From: Bacteroidales bacterium | GTDB taxonomy: Bacteria; Bacteroidota; Bacteroidia; Bacteroidales; P3 | NCBI GenBank assembly: GCA_024400565.1 | Contig: JAKSMQ010000013.1 | Span: forward strand, 1 to 41,289 | Length of the DNA stretch: 41,289 nt | Direction: 5' to 3' | Shown here: piece after piece, positions 36,623 through 41,289 of the stretch | How the letters are laid out: each line of letters opens with the position of its first letter | Position numbering within the stretch: position 1 is the first letter of the stretch | Position numbers and translations under genes: made by a program | The notes under the pieces: model-generated | Databases searched by the model: none | Seen by the model: only the letters and a program-made list of their open reading frames with translations | Told to the model about the DNA's origin: nothing

Positions 36623-37123
36623 ATGAAGCAGACCACCCTTTGCTATCTTGAGCTCGACGGCCGATACCTTATGCTCCATCGTGTCAAGAAAGAGAACGAT
36701 GCTTCTCACGATAAATGGATTGGCGTCGGAGGCAAGTGTGAGAAGGATGAAAGTCCCGACGAGTGTATGCTCCGTGAGGTTAAGGAAGAGACGGGTCTCG
36801 ATGTCACCCAATGGCAATACCGTGGCATAGTCACGTTCATTTCCGACATCTGGCCCTGCGAGTATATGCATCTCTTCTCCTGTCGCCAGTGGGAGGGCGA
36901 ACAGTTGCAGGATTGCGACGAGGGAGACCTCGAATGGATAGAAAAGGAGAAGCTTTACTCCTTCACCCTGTGGCCGGGCGACCGCATCTTCCTTCAGCTT
37001 ATCGGCAACCCCGAACAACCCTTCTTTTCGCTCAAGCTCGTTTATCAGGGCGACGACCTTGTCGAAGCCAAGCTTGACGGAAAGCCTATTGATATAGAAA
37101 AATACCTCAACTATGGAAATTGA
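36623..37123 (+). CDS. NUDIX hydrolase (8-oxo-dGTP diphosphatase-like)
   Basis: 166 aa. The NUDIX box GX5EX7REUXEEXGU is perfect (GKCEKDE, then SPDECML, then REVKEETGL), at about residues 34-56. The sequence resembles the MutT/8-oxo-dGTP diphosphatase branch: TTLCYLELDGRYLMLHRVKKENDASHDKW. Probable role is cleaning oxidised nucleotides; substrate not proven. Its end overlaps cutC by 11 bp. Confidence 0.9.
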   Translation: MKQTTLCYLELDGRYLMLHRVKKENDASHDKWIGVGGKCEKDESPDECMLREVKEETGLDVTQWQYRGIVTFISDIWPCEYMHLFSCRQWEGEQLQDCDEGDLEWIEKEKLYSFTLWPGDRIFLQLIGNPEQPFFSLKLVYQGDDLVEAKLDGKPIDIEKYLNYGN

Positions 37124-37799
37124 AATCTGCTGCAATTCCATCCAGTCTGCCATTAATGCCAGGAATGGTGGCGCTACCCGTATCGAACTCTGTCACGACC
37201 TCGAGGGTGGAGGAACCACTCCCTCCGGAGCCGCAATCGACCTCTGTGCATGCGAGCTGGGATTGCGCACCCGTGTCCTCATCCGTCCCCGCCGGGGCGA
37301 TTTCTGCTATAACGAGGCCGAATACGAGTGCATCCGCCACGATGTCATGCTTTGCAAGGAGCTGGGAGCCTCGGCAGTCGTAGTAGGATTCCTCAAGGCA
37401 GACGGAACCATCGACGAACAGCGTACCCGCGAGATTGTAGAGCTGGCAGCCCCCATGGAGGTAACCTTTCATCGTGCTTTCGACGAGCTCAGTCCTGCCG
37501 ATGCCCCGGCAGCCCTCGAAACCCTCATACGTTGTGGCTGTCACAAACTGCTCACCTCGGGCTGTCATCCCACAGCCCTCGAAGGCGCCGGTGTGATCAG
37601 ACAACTTGTCCAGCAGGCCAATGGCCGTATAGGCATCATAGCGGCCTCGGGCGTTACCCCGCAGAGTGTAGGCGAAATCATTTCCCGTACGGGAGTCAGC
37701 GAGGTCCACGGCTCCTGCAAGCATATTGTCAACGGACAGATCGAGACCGACTCCAGTCAGGTCCAGTCCCTCATAGCCCTGGCCCGTCAGGCAATATAG
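37113..37799 (+). CDS. cutC: CutC family protein
   Basis: 228 aa TIM barrel. MEIEICCNSIQSAINARNGGATRIELC, VLIRPRRGDFCYNEAE, VGFLKADGTID, VTFHRAFD and HKLLTSGC are the standard CutC landmarks. CutC was linked to copper tolerance in E. coli, but the activity is unsettled. It overlaps the NUDIX gene, so they are co-transcribed. Confidence 0.92.
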   Translation: MEIEICCNSIQSAINARNGGATRIELCHDLEGGGTTPSGAAIDLCACELGLRTRVLIRPRRGDFCYNEAEYECIRHDVMLCKELGASAVVVGFLKADGTIDEQRTREIVELAAPMEVTFHRAFDELSPADAPAALETLIRCGCHKLLTSGCHPTALEGAGVIRQLVQQANGRIGIIAASGVTPQSVGEIISRTGVSEVHGSCKHIVNGQIETDSSQVQSLIALARQAI

Positions 37800-37812
37800 C
37801 AGGTCATCCCTC

Positions 37813-37846
37813 TTCAAGAAACAGGACTACATTCAAGAAACAGGAC
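37813..37846. repeat. 15-bp direct repeat before the transglutaminase gene
   Basis: TTCAAGAAACAGGAC at 37813-37827 and again at 37832-37846, period 19 bp, about 30 bp before the start codon. It could be an operator site or a simple duplication. Confidence 0.6.
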
Positions 37847-37875
37847 AACACTTTACGAATCCAACATATCCGTTT

Positions 37876-40485
37876 ATGAAATTCAGACATCTTATTCTCG
37901 CATCCCTTTCAGCATTATTGCTCCTTGCATCCTGCAACAAAGGCGATCATTTCCTTACCGACAAGGACTACCGCAACCAGGTCCATGCCGATTTCGAGGC
38001 CCGGAAGGAATTGGCCAAGAACCGCTCCCGGCAGCTCTTCTCCGTGCTCGACACCATCTCCCAGCCCGAACGCGAGGCTATGGAGTTCCTCTATGCCTAT
38101 ATGCCCTATAGCGACCTGGCCGACTACGACGGCGAGTTCTTCCTCTGTCAGACCCGTACCGCCTTCCAGGCAAGAGAGACCTTCGCCTGGGGCAAGGCCG
38201 TCCCCGAGGATATATTCCGCCATTTCGTACTCGTCTACCGCGTCAATAACGAAGACCTCGATTCTGCCCGAATGGTATTCTTCCGCGAGCTGAAAGACCG
38301 TGTCAAGGACCTCTCTATGGCCGAAGCTGCCCTCGAGGTCAACCATTGGTGTCACGAGCACGTGGCCTATCGTGCAGCCGACGCCCGTACCTCTGCCCCT
38401 CTGGCTACGATGCGAACCTCTCTGGGCCGTTGTGGCGAGGAGAGCACCTTTACCGTTACAGCCCTGCGCTCCGTGGGTATCCCTGCCCGCCAGTGCTACA
38501 CCCCCCGTTGGGCCCATACCGACGACAATCATGCCTGGGTAGAAGTGTGGGTTGACGGCGAGTGGTATCATCTGGGAGCCTGCGAGCCCGATCCCGAGCT
38601 CAACATGGGATGGTTCGACGTGCCCTCCACCCGTTGCATGATGGTCCACAGCAACTGCTTTGGCCGCTACGCAGGTAGCGAAGAGGTAAACTATCAGAAC
38701 TCCCTCTACGCCAAGATCAACATGCTGCCCAATTATGCGCCCACCCGCAAGATAACCGTTACCGTCAAGGATCCTAAGACCGAGAAGGCCCTTGCCGGCG
38801 TCGACGTAATGTTCAAGCTCTACAACTATTCCGAATACTATACCCTGGCCACCGTCAAGACCGATGCCCAAGGCCGTGCCCAGCTCACAACCGGTCTGGG
38901 CGATCTCCTCATCTGGGCTACCGACGGCCAGCGCTACAACTACAGCAAGATGGACGTACGCTCGCAGGAGAGCCTCGAACTCTATCTCTCGCGCGAGAAG
39001 GGTACCGAGTATGTAGAGATGTTCGACATCGTGCCTCCCGAGGCCGGCGTAGCCAAGGTTACCCCTACCGAGGAGAAGAAGGCCGCCAACGACAGGCGTA
39101 TCGCCTACGAGGACAGCCTCCGCAACGCCTATACCGCAACCTTCCCCAACGAGAAGAACTACACCGGCTTTGCCAAGCCCAACGCCAATCTCAGTCCTGC
39201 CCAGCAATGGGAGATCCTCCATCGCAGCGAGGGCAACTACAAGGAGATTGCCCGATTCATGGATGCCCACACCGACAAGGTCGACGGCCTTATGATTTAC
39301 GAGTATCTCAAGTCCTATTCCGACAAAGACATGCGCGACATGCCCTGTGACATCCTCGAGGCCCAGCTCACCAGCTCCAAGGACTATAACTTTGACAGAA
39401 GTGTCTACGAGAAAGGTATCCTTCCTGCCCGCATCAGCAACGAGCTGGTACGTCCCTGGCGCAGTTTCCTCGCTCAGGAGCTCAAGGTCAAGACGGCCGC
39501 AGAGCTGAAGACCTGGATCGAGAAGAACATCCATGTCGACGATTCGGGCAACTACTACAACTGCCCCATCTCGCCCCGTGGCGTATACGAATTGCGTTAT
39601 GCTGATGCCCATTCCCGCGACATCTTCTTCGTGGCAGCCTGCCGTTCCAATGGCATCCCCGCTTATCTCGACAACGCAACCGGACTCGTATATGTCTTCG
39701 AGAACAACGGCTGGAACAGCATCTCCTTCGGCGAGAAACCTACCATACAGCCTTCTGCCAAGCTGCGTCTTACCTACAAAGGCAAGACCCCTGCCAAGCC
39801 CGTCTACTGGCCCAATTTCACCATCGCCAAGTATGTGGACGGCCAGTTTGAAAGTTTCGACTTCGAGGACGATCCCCGCATGGACCGTTTCCCCGCCACC
39901 ATCGACATAGAGCCTGGCTATTACATGCTCTCCACCGGAGCCCGCTATCCCGAAGGCGATGCCCTCTCCCGTCTCGAGTTCTTCGAGGTCAAGGAAGGTC
40001 AGACCATCGAAAAGGAAATCGTAATCCGTACCCTCGAGGCAGTCAATCCCCGACTGGCCACCAGCCAGAAGGCCACCATCGATGCCGGCATGGAGCTCTT
40101 TGAAGGCGTAACCCTTGGCGATTATGCTTCCAATAAGGGAATGCTGCTCCTCTTCATGGGCGACTATCGCGAGCCCTCCAAGCATCTCGTCAAGGAAATC
40201 CAGCAGCTCAGCGCCGAGTTTGCAAAATGGGGCGGCATGCTCTATGTAGTGGCTCCCGCAAGTGCCAAGCCCATGCAATGGAATCTCCCCAATGCCGATA
40301 TCAGCATGGCCGAAGCTTCGGCTCCCAACACCCTGCGCGATGCCCTCGTCAAGGCGCTCAACATCGAGTTCAAGGACGACTATCCCCTCGTGGCATTAAT
40401 CGACAGCAAGGGCAACATACTCCTCTCCTCAAAGGGCTACACCATCGGCCTGGCCGAGCAGATACTCAAGGTAGCCAATAAATAA
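37876..40485 (+). CDS. Large transglutaminase-like lipoprotein
   Basis: 869 aa. Lipoprotein signal with LASC (Cys20). The transglutaminase core is at about 150-245, with Cys186 in LGRCGEES, His219 in DDNHAWVEVW and an acidic ACEPDP (235-240), so the triad looks intact. An Ig-like/carboxypeptidase-regulatory-like domain (about 295-375) follows. A second, degenerate transglutaminase-like part (about 540-625) has YNCPISPRGVYELRYADAHSRD and ACRSNGIPAYLD but no clear Cys-His-Asp triad. The last about 110 residues look thioredoxin-like (MLLLFMGDYREPSKHLVKEI) but have no CxxC. It is probably anchored in the periplasm or outer membrane; members of this family are suspected amidases or peptidases. Codons are strongly C-ending. 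Confidence 0.85.
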   Translation: MKFRHLILASLSALLLLASCNKGDHFLTDKDYRNQVHADFEARKELAKNRSRQLFSVLDTISQPEREAMEFLYAYMPYSDLADYDGEFFLCQTRTAFQARETFAWGKAVPEDIFRHFVLVYRVNNEDLDSARMVFFRELKDRVKDLSMAEAALEVNHWCHEHVAYRAADARTSAPLATMRTSLGRCGEESTFTVTALRSVGIPARQCYTPRWAHTDDNHAWVEVWVDGEWYHLGACEPDPELNMGWFDVPSTRCMMVHSNCFGRYAGSEEVNYQNSLYAKINMLPNYAPTRKITVTVKDPKTEKALAGVDVMFKLYNYSEYYTLATVKTDAQGRAQLTTGLGDLLIWATDGQRYNYSKMDVRSQESLELYLSREKGTEYVEMFDIVPPEAGVAKVTPTEEKKAANDRRIAYEDSLRNAYTATFPNEKNYTGFAKPNANLSPAQQWEILHRSEGNYKEIARFMDAHTDKVDGLMIYEYLKSYSDKDMRDMPCDILEAQLTSSKDYNFDRSVYEKGILPARISNELVRPWRSFLAQELKVKTAAELKTWIEKNIHVDDSGNYYNCPISPRGVYELRYADAHSRDIFFVAACRSNGIPAYLDNATGLVYVFENNGWNSISFGEKPTIQPSAKLRLTYKGKTPAKPVYWPNFTIAKYVDGQFESFDFEDDPRMDRFPATIDIEPGYYMLSTGARYPEGDALSRLEFFEVKEGQTIEKEIVIRTLEAVNPRLATSQKATIDAGMELFEGVTLGDYASNKGMLLLFMGDYREPSKHLVKEIQQLSAEFAKWGGMLYVVAPASAKPMQWNLPNADISMAEASAPNTLRDALVKALNIEFKDDYPLVALIDSKGNILLSSKGYTIGLAEQILKVANK

Positions 40486-40500
40486 ACCCTCTTCACTCGT

Positions 40501-40528
40501 CGGGCCGGAGGGCATCCCTTCCGGCCCG
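40501..40528 (+). terminator. GC-rich hairpin after the transglutaminase gene
   Basis: CGGGCCGGA with TCCGGCCCG plus GGG/CCC across a 3-nt loop, one bulged T. No T-run follows, so it may be only a partial stop or an mRNA stabiliser before the next gene. Confidence 0.5.
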
Positions 40529-40542
40529 GCTTCTCCAATCCG

Positions 40543-41196
40543 ATGTCGAAACAGACCGCCAAGAACCGCCGCACCTTCTTTCATGCGCTATATATCGTAG
40601 TGCTGATATGCGGCATGATGCTGCTCATGGGGTGGGGCATAAGCTATCTGACTGCCGAGGCTCCCTCCGAATACTATGTGGAACGCCAGGAGCTCAAGAA
40701 AGACTACGACCAGCTCTTCGACGACAACCAGCATACCCAGCTCAAGGCAGCCCATCGTTTCGGCATTACCCCTGTCGGGCATGCCGCCGACATCAAGCCC
40801 CTCCTCGAGTCGGGCGAGCTGGTCGAGATCTCCGGCCATAAGAGCTACTATCTCCACGATGTCTCCCTGCCCTATCTCACCCCCAACGCAGCCGGCCTGC
40901 TGCAGGAGATAGGCGTCCGTTTCCAGAAAGAGAAGGGTATGAAACGTTCGCGTCTGCGTGTCACCAGCTGTCTTCGTACCGAGGCGTCGGTCAACGAGCT
41001 GATGAAGAACAATCCCAACTCTGTCAAGAATTCGTGCCATCTCTACGGTACCACCTTCGACATCTCCTATGCCAGGATGAGTCCTACCCAGAAGCAGGCG
41101 CTGGCCCAGGTTCTCTACGACCTCCAGTCGGCCCGCTATTGCTATGTGAAATACGAGCAGAATATGCCCTGTTTCCATATCACCGTCCGCCGATAA
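40543..41196 (+). CDS. DUF5715 / M15-like peptidase
   Basis: 217 aa. One N-terminal membrane helix (about 12-34), then a periplasmic domain. SCHLYGTTFDIS puts His166 and Asp173 at the H-x6-D spacing of M15 (VanY/DacB-like) metallopeptidases; NMPCFHITVR supplies His212 and SCLRTEAS an upstream Arg145. The family is called DUF5715 in Bacteroidetes and is probably a D,D- or L,D-carboxypeptidase-type cell-wall enzyme, but activity has not been shown as far as I know. Starts 57 bp after the transglutaminase gene. Confidence 0.8.
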   Translation: MSKQTAKNRRTFFHALYIVVLICGMMLLMGWGISYLTAEAPSEYYVERQELKKDYDQLFDDNQHTQLKAAHRFGITPVGHAADIKPLLESGELVEISGHKSYYLHDVSLPYLTPNAAGLLQEIGVRFQKEKGMKRSRLRVTSCLRTEASVNELMKNNPNSVKNSCHLYGTTFDISYARMSPTQKQALAQVLYDLQSARYCYVKYEQNMPCFHITVRR

Positions 41197-41249
41197 GTCT
41201 GCTCTCCGTCCGTAGTAGCGATTCCCGTTCGCTTTCCTCGCCGTTCCGT

Positions 41250-41283
41250 TTTCTCAAGGGCCGAGGAATGCCTGCTTGAGAAA
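41250..41283. terminator. Inverted repeat at the right edge
   Basis: TTTCTCAAG 41250-41258 is a perfect inverted repeat of CTTGAGAAA 41275-41283, about 50 bp after the DUF5715 stop. It could be its terminator, but no T-run follows within the window. Confidence 0.4.
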
Positions 41284-41289
41284 TACCAG

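Noticed and set aside
37915-40278. 787-codon open frame on the minus strand
   Set aside because: It is antisense to the transglutaminase gene, whose C-ending codons suppress stops on the other strand. The translation has no domain, and the sense frame has a signal peptide and motifs.

Overview
The window comes from a member of the order Bacteroidales. It has a type IX secretion (T9SS) type A sorting domain on one protein, Bacteroidales-type promoters (TTTG, about 19-21 nt, TAnnTTTG), a BspA-like leucine-rich-repeat protein, and families typical of the group (YicC, the TPR-secG pair, DUF5715). Genus cannot be fixed from sequence alone. There is no rRNA or tRNA gene and no CRISPR array.

Layout. 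1-1.9 kb is accessory: the 5' part of a BspA-like LRR gene running off the left edge, an IS5-type transposase remnant, and 680 bp without genes but rich in short inverted and direct repeats. 1.9-8.3 kb (minus strand) is mostly conserved: yicC, apbE, a T9SS cargo, rlmD, a secreted protein, and rpmH (short). 8.8-11.4 kb (plus) holds a TPR protein, secG and a RecD-like helicase. 11.5-25.8 kb (minus) is one long polysaccharide/sugar-nucleotide operon with a well-formed promoter at 25956-25987. In transcription order it is wza, wzc, rmlA, rmlC, rmlD, rmlB, a WecA/TagO-like initiating transferase, wbpB, wbpD, a small secreted repeat protein, wbpE, wbpA and a membrane-bound UDP-sugar 4,6-dehydratase. 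It encodes complete routes to dTDP-L-rhamnose and to UDP-2,3-diacetamido-2,3-dideoxyglucuronate, but it has no Wzx flippase, no Wzy polymerase and no further glycosyltransferases. 26.1-32 kb holds an outer-membrane beta-barrel, a sugar-1-P nucleotidyltransferase, an OmpA-like/TPR lipoprotein, pssA and queA. 32-35.7 kb holds an AraC regulator, comF and a compact cassette of PqqD-like protein, HPr-kinase-like protein and an S26-peptidase/VanZ fusion, followed by an overlapping 28-codon ORF. 35.8-41.3 kb holds a DPM1-like glycosyltransferase, a NUDIX hydrolase, cutC, a large transglutaminase-like lipoprotein and a DUF5715/M15-like protein, in GC-richer, C-ending codon usage.

Most interesting points: (1) a secreted protein of six exact 20-residue repeats, translationally coupled to wbpD inside the Wbp pathway; (2) the PqqD / HprK-like / S26-VanZ cassette, which may be an unstudied peptide-processing system; (3) two intergenic loci (about 8.5 and 27.0 kb) carrying the same inverted arrays of 11-bp units; (4) a tyrosine kinase (Wzc) ending in fifteen consecutive Gly-Tyr pairs; (5) co-occurrence of the Wbp pathway with a T9SS cargo, which matches the Wbp/Vim linking-sugar chemistry known from Porphyromonas.
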